Of a stretch of DNA of 64,000 nt, positions 31,992 through 43,990 are shown piece by piece. Under the pieces are notes generated by a model. It was not told where the DNA came from. It did no database searches and was given only the letters and a program-made list of their open reading frames with translations. The stretch lies in NCBI GenBank assembly GCA_947579605.1, contig OX388325.1:14999572-15063571 (forward strand). The letters run 5' to 3'. The translations under genes and the position numbers were made by a program. The DNA comes from Athripsodes cinereus (Eukaryota; Arthropoda; Insecta; Trichoptera; Leptoceridae). Positions within the stretch are counted from its first letter, which is position 1, and each line of letters opens with the position of its first letter.

Positions 31992-33026
31992 TAGTCATGG
32001 GTAACAGATCACTTTGAGGCGACCCGACCCGTTCGGGTCCACTGATAGCAGTGAGCCGAACATATGATTCGGGTCACGGGTCTTTCCGGTTACAACCCAG
32101 ATCTTTGTCTTTAGCTCGGACCCGTTTCCGCTGTAGGTACATACACGGGTCACGGGTCTTTCCGGTTGCAGCATATACCTGTGTCTACGGGTCGGAGCTG
32201 TTTCCGGTGTTGATAGCTTATTGTCTATGATCCACTGTGTCTTTCATACGGTATGGAGATTTTTACACTTAATATCTGAACGGAGTACTCAATAATTATA
32301 AGAATAATAATAATGACATTTATTGGCCATAAAATATTTATTTATTTACATAACAAACAGCTGTATCAGCCTTTATAAATAATACAAATTAAAAAAAACA
32401 GTCAAGAGAAATAATGCATAAACAAAGAAAAACAATATAAATAATGGAAAAAAAACAACATACTACCAATTAATTTCAATTAGGAAAATACCTTTTATTG
32501 TGAACTGTGCAAAGGTTTAGTTGAAATAAATAGTGGATAAGCTATTGATTAAAGGTAAACATTTTATATGAAAAAGTATTGGTTTCATAAAATGTTTCGT
32601 CATGATATTTTTTTGTGAAATATTTTGTGTTTGTGTATTGTAGTATTATTTTGTGAAAAATGTTTTTAGAGACTAGCAAAACTTTGCGATACTTTCCAGC
32701 AATAAAACACAATATATTATTAGAATACGGATTTGTATGTATGGGAAGCGGCGTGATGGTTTGTATGTATGGGTAAGTATAAACGGTCATTCTATTCAAT
32801 TTGTGAACAAAACATACAGAACTTACGTGTCATCCGCTTAAACGGATCCTACATGTCATCGTCTCAAACAGATCTTTCGGGTCATCGGGTCCTCACAGAT
32901 CCAACGGGTCTCCGCTCAAACAGATCATTAGGACCCGTAAGATCCGTAGGTGATCTGTAGACCCGCGGGTCAATTTGGAAGGACCCGAACATTTGACTCG
33001 GGTCGGATCTGTGTTACACATGACTA
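31992..33026. mobile_element. Non-autonomous hAT-type element, 1035 bp
   Basis: The left end TAGTCATGGGTAAC-AGATC and the right end, read inward, TAGTCATGTGTAACACAGATC form the TIR. Exact 8-bp duplications TAAATAAG flank it (31984-31991 and 33027-33034), the hAT signature. Near both ends are many ACCCG/CGGGT words in phrases such as 'CGGGTCACGGGTC', possibly subterminal transposase sites. There is no transposase frame. Confidence 0.88.
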
Positions 33027-33050
33027 TAAATAAGGGACGAGGGGGGGGGT

Positions 33051-34654
33051 ATAAATATTTGAGACCACTGAGTGCCGCAGAATTCTATGAAGAAGTTTGG
33101 TGTGCCGTAGATGAGAAAAGGTTGCGGAACAATAATATAGCTAATATATCATCAAAAACTTTTACAACAATAGACAGTAAAGGAACCATTGGATAAGGTA
33201 TATCGCCTAAAACCAAAATCGTTGCTTATTGTTAAAATAACCGATGGTTCCTCACTTTCATATTACATTAAAAAATATACGAATATCATTGCGAAAAAAC
33301 TTATGATTTAATCTCAAGTTGCATATATTTTTGATTGGATTATCGGAAGATATTAATTTTTCATCACTTTCTAACTATTAAATTTGAATTTTTAAAGTAC
33401 CCTTCATTCTGCGCCCCATACAAATTTGACATTGTTCCTTAACACTTTGATAGCTTTTTAATGCAAAATGTAAAAATGTCATTATATTTCAACGAAAAAA
33501 AGTATTAAGTTTAATAAAACTATAGTTGATTTCGTTATTTTTCCCTTTATTACGCTTTTTATTACCACCAAAATAAAAAAAAGCTAAAATATCTGCGTGT
33601 TCCTGCGTTATGCACAGTTGTGCCTAACGATATTTTATATGAAATTCTTTTTCTATTTTGCATAAAACGACAATTTTTTTTGTTTTAAGTATGCTTCCAA
33701 CTATTATTTCTTCATTTAAGTACATAGAAATATCATTCAAGTGGAAAAAAGACCTCAAAAGCTTATTATATTAGAGGTAGTATAATTAAGACATTTCTTT
33801 TTGTATAAAAAAAGATACATTTCTGGCAAGGTAAATGAACATATCGCTAAAATAATATATTTAACACTAAGATAATACTCCCAACTTGTATTTAATTATA
33901 ACAAACACTAAGAAATTGCGCGAAGTTTCAAGTAAAAAACAAATTCACATTATAAATCCCGTGTTTTTCGTTAGGCACATAAGGATATTGTATGTAAAGG
34001 ACAGTTCACATTGTGGACCGCGGTATTACAACGGTTATAGATATAAATACTACATCATGCATGCGCATAAATTTTAAACACTTTTTATTTGAAAATAAGT
34101 TATTTTATTCATAATATATTATATTTTATTCATATTCGTATATAGTATAATATTTTTTTTGTCATAGCTGCAATACATTATTATGTAAACCTATCTATAT
34201 AATAAGTTACTTTGTGATATACCATTGTGCTCTGAACTAAAGTCTAGATTGAGAGATCTACAGGAGTCTGATATATAAAAATATTAATAAAAAATAAGGT
34301 GACACTGACACTAGTCTTATTTTTATTCCCTAAATTTTAAATCCGAGCTATAAAAGTTAAATATCTTCAGTAATTTGCGCAAGGTTCCCATATGTACGGG
34401 GGCCGGACGGTTGTTATAACATTCACCTGCCGTAAAAACAGCAAATTTATTTCTGTGTTAATATAAATATTCTCATAGAATCATTTACTTCATCATTAAT
34501 TTCTAACTACCTGTGCAGGTACATTGAAAACTTAAATCAAAATTTGGACGAGATGTGAAATTATCGCATTGCCGTGATGTCGATAATTTAGTCATTATTT
34601 TCCATATAGGTATACCCACCTATTTTGTTTTATGAGAATTTTTATGCCTGCGGA
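33051..34654. other. Intergenic, A+T-rich
   Basis: No gene is recognised. A short foldback (GGAACCAT..ATGGTTCC, 33182-33250) encloses a 30-base segment that recurs inverted at 40995-41024. Confidence 0.45.
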
Positions 34655-35105
34655 AGTCTTAGAAGGTTTTTTCTCGCCCGAAGCGCTGTGTGGAACGGAC
34701 GTGTCGCCGATACAACATTCAGATAAAAAAAATTGATTTGTTTAAAAAACATAGTAGCTTTGAAACTAACATAAGTTTGACTTTTTTTTCTCTTTTTTTT
34801 CTTAATACTAACTATACTAATAGTACTTAATTATTAAAAATAATTTTATTTTGTTTATTTTTTGATTCTATATCGTGAAATATAATTGTTTGTTTACTAA
34901 CGTAGAACGAACGAACGCATGGCGTTTGGCCTATTTAGAGGTCATTGAACCGCCGGTGCGGTTTACACGATATAAATATTGTTAATAATTTTTTGTTGTT
35001 GTTATTTTTGCATATTGATTGCAAATTCTGTTTGATTTTTCTCTGGATTTTTTTTTCTTTTCTAATATAATCGTTTAATACACTGAGTTAAAATAAATAT
35101 TAAGG

Positions 35106-36437
35106 ATGAATGAAACAGAGCCTCCTGATACTGGAGGAATAAACCGAAAACGCGGAAGATTTGAATCGATCGATGCCTGTAATCTTGCGGAAGATTCCAA
35201 AAATAAGCAAGTATCTTTAGAAGATATCTCGCTGCATTCTGCGACCAACAAAGCCAATTCAAACCCTTCCAAAATGTACTCTCTTACGTCCCCTTCTCCA
35301 TACCTGGTTGTAGTAGAGAATGAGACGGGCGGAAAACCTATTCATCCCATGTTTATCGGGGAAATATGTGCAAAGGGAAATATTACCGGCATTGTTCCCG
35401 GAGGCGTGCGTTCAGATAGTAGAACGAAAATCGTCATTACCTTCAACTCCCCACAAAATGCAAATAACTTTCTATCGAATAAGATCATCACTGAAAATCA
35501 CTTAAAAGCATTTATTCCAAACTATAAGCTATACAAACAAGGTATCGTCCGCGGTGTCCGTCTTGAACTTACAGATGAGGATATTTTGCAAAACATCGTT
35601 GTGCCTTCTCCTTTTGGCAAAGTTGTCAAACTGCGCAGGCTCAACCGTAAAGTCACTACCTCCGACTCGTCAGAATGGAAACCTTCCACAACGATCTTAT
35701 TAACGTTTGAGGGTCAATCTTTGCCAGAGCGCGTCTTTTTGTTTTACAATTCTTTGAGAGTTGAACAGTACATATACCCAAGCTACATGTGCCACAATTG
35801 CCTGAGGTATGGACATACTAAGGCTAGATGTACATCGACCGCCAGATGTGCAAAGTGTGGTAATACTCATTTAGAAACAGATTGTCCTTTAAAAGAATCT
35901 ACACCAAACTGCGTTAACTGCAAAGGTTCTCATGTAGCCACCAGCAATTCGTGTCCAGAATTTCTCCGACAAAAAGAAATAAAGAAGACCATGGCTGATG
36001 AAAACGTCTCCTTCTCTTACGCGGCCAAAATAATCCCAAAACGCAGTAACTTGTATAGCAATGTGACAAGACATTCAACAAAAGTAGCTTCAGCTGACAC
36101 TAAAACTACAACTACCCCTCGGCCTTCTGCGTTTAAGCAAAACTTAGACAAAAAGATGATCGATGGCCTTCTATCTTATACAAACGGTCAACCATCGAAT
36201 CCCCAAAATGGTTGTGCTTTGAATGCAAGCTCATCTTCAAGGTCATTTTCAACCCCACCTACCCTTTCTTCTACCAAAAATACTCCAACAAGTACTGAAC
36301 CCCATATTCTTATAAATTTGCTCGTCCAAATATTAACAATGCTGATATCCAACTCTGAGAATACACTGAATACAGAAATTTTTCCTTCCTTAACGAATTT
36401 ATTAAATTTAATTTCAAACAATAACGGCAATGAGTAA
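35106..36437 (+). CDS. LINE ORF1: gag-like protein with three CCHC knuckles
   Basis: 443 residues. The N-terminal 60 are polar. Residues 90-210 form a region that binds nucleic acid in related elements ('KIVITFNSPQNANNFL', 'VRGVRLELTDEDIL', 'VVKLRRLNRKV'). Then come three zinc knuckles: 'CHNCLRYGHTKARC', 'CAKCGNTHLETDC' and 'CVNCKGSHVATSNSC' (about 225-285). The tail is Ser/Thr/Asn-rich. The product packages element RNA. Its stop overlaps the ORF2 start in ATGAGTAA, which suits termination-reinitiation. Confidence 0.9.
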   Translation: MNETEPPDTGGINRKRGRFESIDACNLAEDSKNKQVSLEDISLHSATNKANSNPSKMYSLTSPSPYLVVVENETGGKPIHPMFIGEICAKGNITGIVPGGVRSDSRTKIVITFNSPQNANNFLSNKIITENHLKAFIPNYKLYKQGIVRGVRLELTDEDILQNIVVPSPFGKVVKLRRLNRKVTTSDSSEWKPSTTILLTFEGQSLPERVFLFYNSLRVEQYIYPSYMCHNCLRYGHTKARCTSTARCAKCGNTHLETDCPLKESTPNCVNCKGSHVATSNSCPEFLRQKEIKKTMADENVSFSYAAKIIPKRSNLYSNVTRHSTKVASADTKTTTTPRPSAFKQNLDKKMIDGLLSYTNGQPSNPQNGCALNASSSSRSFSTPPTLSSTKNTPTSTEPHILINLLVQILTMLISNSENTLNTEIFPSLTNLLNLISNNNGNE

Positions 36438-39400
36438 TCAGACACCAGTAAACCTTCTGCAATGGAATGCTCGTAGCGCAGTCTCTAATAAACATGAAAT
36501 AATCACATTATTAAACCAAAATTCCATAGACTTAGCTGCAATAAGTGAGACTTGGTTACAACCACATTATACCTTTAAAGTCCCAGGATATAGCTGTATA
36601 AGGGCAGATCGTTCTGTGGGTCGCGGTGGTGGTGCTGCCGTGATCATCAACAGCTCAATTCCCTTTTCTATTATATCACTTCCTTTCAATCCTTTTCTGG
36701 AAATAGTAGCAGTCAAAATTAACGACATTGGCTTCGTATCTGTATATATTCCCCCAAATTCTGGCTTCGACATCTCCTATTTCGATTCTATCATTCCTCT
36801 CCTCCCATCTAGTTTCCTGATTCTAGGAGATCTCAATGCCCATTCCTCATCTTGGGGATGCTCAATAACAGACAGATCTGGGAATTGTGTCCTCTCCTTT
36901 TTGGATAAACACAATTTGTGCATCATAAACGATGGTTCGCCTACTAGAATAACCTCTCCATCCCAAAACCTCAGTGCTATTGATTTGAGTATATGCACAA
37001 GTGATTTATTCCCCTCTATCGACTGGCGTATTTCGGAAGACGCTTGTTCAAGCGATCACTATCCAATATTTATGACTCTACTCACAAAACCAATAAGGAA
37101 CATCCCAATTACAAGAATTCTTTATAACACCCGTAAGGCTAACTGGGATGTTTACCAGAAAAAGCTGGATTTATGTTCATCAACTCTTGAATCTCGTTTA
37201 TCTCAATCGAATTGTATAGATACTAAGTACAAATGTATAACAGACGAAATATATAAAGCGGCTGACAGTAGTATGCCTCTTAAAACTAACCACAAGCGAG
37301 CAAAAAATGCTCCCTGGTGGGATGATGAGTGTTCTAATCTGATAAACGAGAGAAGACAAGCTATGCATCAATTACGAAAAAATTTTAGCATGCACACCTT
37401 CCTCCAAGCTAAAGCCATACAAGCCAAAGTTAAAAAAGTATTAAGACAGAAGAAGCGCAAAGGGTGGCAGATTTTTGTTCCAATTTATCTCCCCATACAC
37501 CTTCAACAATCGTATGGCAGATGATCAGGAGATTCAAAGTATCTCTAATTCCTCCTAAAGTATGCGGATCTAGATCAGCATGGCTTCCAAACTTTGTTGA
37601 TAAATTGGCCCCCTCTCACGTCCCAGTCAAAGACCCACCTATTGTGTCAATACCAAATAATAACACCGATAATTTAACTTCTCCATTCTCACTCAACGAG
37701 CTTCAAACCTGCCTTCACTTGTTAAAACCTAATAGTTCTCCTGGTACTGATAAAATACCTTACACATTTTTGCAAAAATTCCCAAAGCATTTTCTTGATA
37801 TCTTTCTTGGCTTTCTAAACGAAATATTTTGTTTAGGAACAATTCCAACACCTTGGAAGCAGCAATTGATATTACCAATATTAAAACAAGGTAAAGATCC
37901 CAATTCGGGTTCTTCTTACCGACCGATAGCTATGTCCTCCTGTGCACTAAAACTTTTTGAACATTTGATTAAAAATAGGTTGGTCTGGTATATAGAGCAT
38001 AATTGTTTACTCTCTGTAAGTCAATTTGGTTTCAGAAGATCACTTTCATGTGCAGATAATCTTAGTATACTCATCACAGACATACATATTGCCTTTACCA
38101 ATAAAGAACACGTAGCGGCCGTTTTCTTGGACATAAATTCAGCTTTTGACAACGTATGTATTTCCACACTTTACCAAAAACTCATAAATATTAACCTTCC
38201 TCTCCCAATTTGCAATATAATATACAACATGTTCTCTGACAGAGAAATAGTCATCGATGACGGTCTTGGGGGCACTCGGAGAAAGGTATGGAGGGGTCTC
38301 CCGCAAGGTTCCGTTTTAAGCCCGGTGCTTTTTAATATTTATTGCTCTGACTTGGATCAAGTCCTTCCTAGTGGCGTTAAAATAATTCAATACGCAGATG
38401 ATCTGGCCCTCTATGCAGCAAACAAAAATATCGATAGTGCAGTTGCTCTAATACAAACAGCTTTGGAGAACATTAACAATTGGATGAATAAAAATTCTTT
38501 CTGTATTTCTGCTTCCAAATCCAAATCTATTCTTTTTTCAAGAAAACACAACATTCCCTCCGTTTCCCTTGATGTGGATGGAACACCAATCCCCCAAGTG
38601 AATGAACTCAAATTTTTGGGTCTACATATGGAACGAAAACTATGTTGGAGATCCCAAATTAACCATGTTGCAGAAAAGTGCGAGAACTCTATAAATTTAC
38701 TGAGGGCGATCACTGGTGTATCTTGGGGTAGTCATCCCACCTCTATGAAGAATATTTACAATGCACTTGTTCGTTGTCACTTGGATTACGCAAGCTTCCT
38801 CTTTTGCCCACTTCCGAAATATTTGGAAACTAAGTTGGAGAGAATTCAATCCAAATGCCTCAGACTGATAGTCGGAGCCATGCAGTCTACTCCTATCAAC
38901 TCGCTTCAAGTAGAGTGCGTGGATATGCCACTTCCACTCAGAAGACAATACTTATCAGACACTTTTATTCTAAAAAGACTTAAATACTCAAACCATCCTC
39001 TTCTGAAAAGCCTTCACACTCTAAAAACTCTATACGATACAAACAGATACTGGTCCAATAAGCCTGCTCCTCACCTTTGCAATAGTATAAATAAGTATAA
39101 TGTTTCATTCAACGTGAAACAGTTTCCCTTTCCTTCCCCCTTTTACGATTCCTCGTTTGAACTTCTACAATTTATGCCAAAAGTAATTGAAAACATAGGT
39201 TTGAACAAATATATCAAATTATCTAAAGAATGCATAAATCGAAATTTTCTTTCCATTGTGGCCGACAAGTGGCCTAATCACGTAATGATGTTTACAGATG
39301 GTTCAAAGCTTTCAGCGGGTGATTTTACAGGAGCTGCAGCCCTAATACCTTCTCTAAATATTTCTTCTCAATTAAAATTGACATCTAAATCCGTTTTTAC

Positions 39401-40148
39401 GGCTGAATGTACTGCAATGATTGAAGCTTTGCGTTTGTCTAACACCCATAACATTATCAATTGCATCATTTTTACCGATTCTCTCTCTCTTGTCCAAATT
39501 CTAATGTCCCCCTCTTCAGTTCTAAGTGACAACCCGAATATTATGAGCATTAGAAACCTTATGTACCATCGATCCTTATCTAACCAAGATACCATCATTG
39601 CATGGATCCCGGCACATTGCGGTATCCACCACAACGAGTCTGTGGATGAACTGGCTAAGGCTGCTTGCACCCTCGGAACAGTTGTGGAAGATTTTATCCT
39701 TCCAGATGATGATATAAAGCGAACCATAGAAGGTGATGCTCGTAAGAATTGGAGTGACTTGTGGATGGATGTATCACTCACAAAAGGAAGAAGATATAGA
39801 TCGATCCAGGTCCAAATCGCAAGAAAACCTTGGTTTCACAAATCGAAATTTAACAGATCTGAAATTACTGCCATATGTCGAATGCGATTTGGACATTGTA
39901 GACTGGACGCTCATCTTTTTAAAATTCAACTTGTTGACAGTCCATACTGCGAGTGCGGCCTAGACGAGGAGACGCTTGACCATGTTTTCCTGGGGTGCCC
40001 TATCAGGGATGCGTATGATATTTTTGTTGATGCTCTTCAAAACGATTGCCAATTCCCCATGAATATTGAAACATTATTGAGTATGACATCCGATACAGTC
40101 CATTTGTCCCTTCTCAAATCAATAAAAGCTAATTTTATTATTCTATAA
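36430..40148 (+). pseudogene. LINE ORF2: endonuclease, RT, RNase H, one frameshift
   Basis: The first part (36430-37463) is an AP-type endonuclease: 'LLQWNARSAVSNKHE', 'AISETWL', 'GGGAAVII', 'LILGDLNAHSSSWG' and 'SSDHYPI'. At about 37460-37470 one base is missing ('KGW' then '(A)DFCSNLSPHTP'), and the frame continues to 40148. RT motifs are 'PNSSPGTDKIPYTFLQ', 'SYRPIAMSSCALKL', 'AVFLDINSAFDNV', 'GLPQGSVLSPVLF' and 'IQYADDLALYA'. RNase H (about 39290-39670) has 'MFTDGSK', 'TAECTAMIEAL', 'IFTDSLS' and 'WIPAHCGI..NESVDELAK', with all catalytic acids visible. A C-terminal Cys/His motif is 'CRMRFGHCRLDAHL..CECG..DHVFLGC'. Only the frameshift prevents function. Confidence 0.9.
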
Positions 40149-40202
40149 TCCTCTAACTATCTTCTCTTTGAAAATTTAACAACACTTTGAGACGTTATTG
40201 GC

Positions 40203-40256
40203 GGCACAAATCATCCTTGTAGGATGTTATGCCACAAGTGGAAAAAAAAAAAAAAA
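40203..40256 (+). repeat. LINE 3' stem-loop and A tail
   Basis: CATCCT, TGT and AGGATG form a 6-bp hairpin (40213-40227). 'TTATGCCACAAGTGG' and about 15 A's follow. Such 3' hairpins are used by some LINE reverse transcriptases to pick template RNA. The same unit is buried in MITE family 1. Confidence 0.7.
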
Positions 40257-40264
40257 GTCTTAGA

Positions 40265-40330
40265 AGGGTTTTATTTATTATTATTTGTTCACGGCTCGAG
40301 TCATTTACAAGTAGAAGATTTACATACATA
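40265..40330 (-). repeat. Retroelement tail, A/T-rich
   Basis: On the - strand this is 'ACTCGAGCCGTGAACAAATA' running into an AATAATAAAT tail, of the same style as the tails at 2046 and 23350. It is the sequence into which the LINE inserted, or its neighbour. Confidence 0.35.
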
Positions 40331-40452
40331 GATTATATAAGGTAAGCATATGCATAATGGATTATAAGACACAGCAAGTTATATTAAAAGTCACCAAAAA
40401 AGTAAAAAAATAACAATGAAATTGTCTCAGCAATAATAATTATTGATATTAA

Positions 40453-40926
40453 AGTAGCATTCACATTGCTTCACTTTGGATGATCATCCAGAGTGTCAGG
40501 GTCAAACCTGTTCATCGAAAGTGAACACGTCTGTTCACATTGGTTCATCCTATGCTTTCACTGCCATGTCAACACTCTCAGTCATGTTGTATGTAGTTTG
40601 ACGTATTTTCGTACAAAAATAATTAAACAAATTCAAACATGGAAAATAACACTTAAAATAAATAAATATAGCTCTCGACTGGTTAATAATTTTGTACATG
40701 ATTCTGACATCAATACAAATTCATAGAGAATAAAACAAATAATAAGATGAAACTTGTTTATGGTCGTTTCAGTGAAAGGACCTTTCATCAAAATTATGAC
40801 GAGTGGTAATCTCTTTCCTCCGTCATTGCTAGTGATCACTAGCGATGAAACGCCTGTTCACACTTGTTCATCTTGGAGGATCATCCGGAGTGATCACTGA
40901 AAGTGAACGTATGTGAACGACCCTTA
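40453..40926. mobile_element. Candidate MITE with imperfect TIRs
   Basis: Left 'GCATTCACATTGCTTCACTT' and right, inverted, 'TCGTTCACATACGTTCACTT' match well and both continue to 'GGATGATC'. The interior has a GCTAGTGATCACTAGC palindrome and several GTTCAC words. It is non-coding. Confidence 0.6.
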
Positions 40927-42430
40927 AGAAACAACATACTGAGCATGTGAACTGCGCTTTATAAATCTTGTGCATAACGACGTGTCTATGGTTTATAAGC
41001 AAAGATTTTGGTTTTAGGCGATATCATCTTTTTACGTACAGCATCTCTTCCGTGATTATTACTTCAATTCAACTATTACTTGTGCTGGCAACACTATTCT
41101 ATTCCGTTGTCCGTTGGATTTTTTACATTCGAATTGATCAATATTTTTTTACAGTAGCAACACAATTTGTTGGGGTTGACGCTTGGGTGTCTTTCTGAAA
41201 AACATTAAAGAATATTAGAAAGATCGTCACCCTTCCATTAATATTTTTGTGTAACTTATTATGGTATTGCATACTGAAATCATTAATTAAGTAATTTACT
41301 AATTTGTCGGGAGTTCTAACATTGAGTCTCGGCCCTGTATGGGTTTGTTTGACATGTCTTTCAAACGTATTTCAACAGTCGCAGTGTTAACATGTATCAA
41401 TTCTAATCAAAATTATATTCGAAATAAAACAAGTGTTGTGTTAAATTAAGAAATGCCATAAATTCAAGTGTTTATAAAACTTTTTCTCAATATTTTTCAA
41501 TATACCTCTTATAATAACTCTCCACAAGCAACTCACTTATAAATCCACAAATCGATTTTTCCGTTTGTTTTAATATTTAAAACTAAAATTACACAATTTT
41601 TTCATTACAAATACATTAAATTTGTTAACAACGTCAATACTTAGGACTAACTGCAATTATTAGTCATTTTATAATCTCAAAATTTATTGCAATTTTTGGT
41701 GGTTATACAAGAATTTTGACATTTGTTTGTTTATCTGCTTTGTCAAAAAAATAGACATTTCCGTTAATTCTTAAGAAAATAACAATATATTTAAATAAAA
41801 AAAGAGTTTATTTTAATGAAAATCATAAGTTGCTTATCAAGATAAACAATAATCGTCAAATCTGTAAAATTTATTTAGAATATGTACAAATGTTTATGAT
41901 TTAAAACTACCCTAATGTGAAAATATTTGTAAATGTAAATAATTATATATCAAAAACACATTTTAAAATACAAAACTATATACGTAAATTGTATCTGTCA
42001 ACATTTTTTTGAAGTTCTTCAAGTTACAGGCTAGTACCTACCTAATTTATAAAAATTATATATTTTTTCTACCTACCTAACCTAACATGTCACAAAAACA
42101 AAAAATGACATAATTCTGTATGACTTGTTTTTGGAGATTGATAAAAGTGTCGATATAAATTTGCTTTGTACCAATTTGTTTATATATTTTGTGAATTATA
42201 TTGTTTTATAATTGACTTATACAACATTTTTAAACCTTATCTATTACAAAACATTTAGATAGAAACATATATTTAAAAATCAATTCTAAAACTCATAATG
42301 TTAATAAATATTAACAAACATTACTTCTAAAATAAAATAAATTATAAAATTAATAAGAAAAATCATATAATTTTGTTTATTTCTAAATTAGACTATTTTA
42401 TTTTTCATACATAAAATCTTTTCATAAAGT
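40927..42430. other. A+T-rich region upstream of fzr
   Basis: No gene is recognised in these 1.5 kb. The right part should include the fzr promoter and 5' UTR. I see no convincing TATA box or other site. Confidence 0.4.
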
Positions 42431-42472
42431 AAGTGTGAGAATAGGTGACATTTTTATTTTGGTGTTGTGAAG

Positions 42473-42644
42473 ATGTTCAAGCCAGACTTTGAAAGAAGAC
42501 TTAGGAGGCAGATTGTAAACAGCCCTCTTAGAGAGAGCTCCGTGTGCATAAAAAAGTCAGATTTGTTTGGATCCCCCATCAGTCCAGGACTTGATAGATT
42601 TGTTCCAGTTAGAATTAACAATAATTGGAAAACAAATTTTGCAT
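42473..42644 (+). CDS. fzr: Fizzy-related / Cdh1, first coding exon
   Basis: Cdh1 is the WD40 activator that loads substrates on the APC/C ubiquitin ligase and drives mitotic exit and endocycles. The exon encodes 57 residues from ATG 42473: 'MFKPDFERRLRRQIVNSPLR', then 'LDRFVPVRINNNWKTNFA'. 'DRFVPVR' is the C-box that contacts the APC/C, and 'NNWxTNFA' after it is particular to Cdh1 rather than Cdc20. The N-terminus also fits ('M(F)xP(D/E)(Y/F)E(R/K)R'). It ends in phase 1 at T|GTAAGT. The WD40 exons were not recognised further right, so intron 1 probably runs beyond the window (over 21 kb) and is full of repeats. A retrotransposed or orphan exon is possible but less likely given the intact donor. 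Confidence 0.82.
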
Positions 42645-42954
42645 GTAAGTGATTTATTTTATTTCTTATTTGATTTTACAAATTTCACATGACAGGGACA
42701 TTTATGACTTTATCAATAGAAAAGCAGCATGCCTTAGAAATTGTACGCGGCAAATAATAGACTCGTTATAGTTCGGGATTGAAGATGGAATTTCATTCAG
42801 AATGGATGGCATATTTCATCGCTATATTCACTATCACTATGATCATTACTCGTTTTGTCCAAAATTTGGGTAAAATTTCAGATAAGGTGAACGCATCAAA
42901 ATGAAATTTATGAATTTTCTATTTTTATATACGTATTTTTATAGTATACGTAAT

Positions 42955-42992
42955 TTTATTTTATTTTTATTTTATTTTATTTTATTTTATAA
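42955..42992. repeat. (TTTTA)n microsatellite
   Basis: About seven TTTTA units occur in the presumed fzr intron 1. Confidence 0.85.
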
Positions 42993-43199
42993 ACATAGAA
43001 GCACAAAACAGACAATAACTACATAATTAAAGTTAAAAAAAAAAAAAGATTAATCTTTCAGAGATCAGCTATCATCCAATACCATGCGCCACAATTAATT
43101 TTAAAAAGATAGGTACCTAACATTCCGGTCATCTCAACATGCCAACATTATACACAGTCTCGCTCGCTCACTCAATCATCAATTTTAGATGATAATGAA

Positions 43200-43450
43200 A
43201 TGATTGTCAATCTATGTGCTGTAACATAAAATAACACCAGACTATCTCTAATCTAACCTACAAATCAGTCAATACGTAAAAAATTAAGTATACTTGTGAC
43301 ATGTCGAATGCGTACGAGAAATACAAATAATTAATTTTTTGCTTAAAAAGTTCACAAAATTCCACAGGATTCTTACTCTCTGTATGTAGCTACATAAATA
43401 TAATTCAAAATAATTGACGCTTACTTGCATCCCCATAGTGTGAAAAGAAT
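43200..43450. repeat. Dispersed repeat E, second copy
   Basis: It shares 'CATAAAATAACACCAGAC', 'ACAAATAATTAATTTT' and later blocks with 3905-4185, in the same orientation. Confidence 0.55.
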
Positions 43451-43549
43451 CTCATAATTTTATAAGGTGTAATTTTTTTTGTGTGAAAAAAATATTTACC
43501 TCACGTGTAGCCAGTTTTTGAATATAATAATTATTAGAATAATTCATCA

Positions 43550-43990
43550 CATCAAGGCATCTCCCACAAGCATAGTAGCTATCGGACCAAATGCTTATAA
43601 TAAATACGCAAGGCATCCTCCCCTTGCCAATAAAAGAAGTTAAGACATTTCAGATGGGTGACATACGTCTTCGCTGAACTGAAAAAGTGAATCGTCGTTG
43701 CATATTCAAAAAGGGACATGTGAATTCATAAATGTTTTGGCATTTCCAGAATAAACTGCTTATAATGATATCTTAACCATTTTATAAAGTGATTCTTAGT
43801 ATCAAATATTAAAATTCAATACTTAAAGAATAATAATATCACATGCCAATAAAAAAAGGCCAAACAAGAATTTTAATGCTTTAATGAACAGTTTTGAAAG
43901 AGTATGCCCAAATAAAAATGTGTGCACATGTCTCTTTTTGAATATACAACGACAAAATGTCTTAGGACGACGTGATGTTTTACAAATGCC
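43550..43990. repeat. Repeat R followed by inverted repeat D
   Basis: 43550-43690 has the 'CATCTCCCACAAGCATAGTA' and 'AGTTAAGACATTTCAGATGG' blocks of repeat R. 43690-43990 is repeat D read backwards ('ATATCACATGCCAATAAAAA', 'TTGAATATACAACGAC'). A piece of repeat R (TTTTACAGGACACTG) resumes at 43999. Confidence 0.55.

Larger units (their letters stand above)
34655..40267 (+). mobile_element. Nearly full-length I/Jockey-group LINE with TSD
   Basis: A 12-base target duplication, AGTCTTAGAAGG, lies at 34655-34666 and 40256-40267. Between them are a 5' UTR of about 440 bases, ORF1 (35106-36437), ORF2 (36430-40148, one frameshift), a 3' UTR of about 55 bases, a stem-loop (CATCCT/AGGATG) and an A-run. 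Completeness, the clean duplication and only one lesion point to a recent insertion. The RNase H domain and triple CCHC ORF1 suit the I clade or a near relative. Confidence 0.9.
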
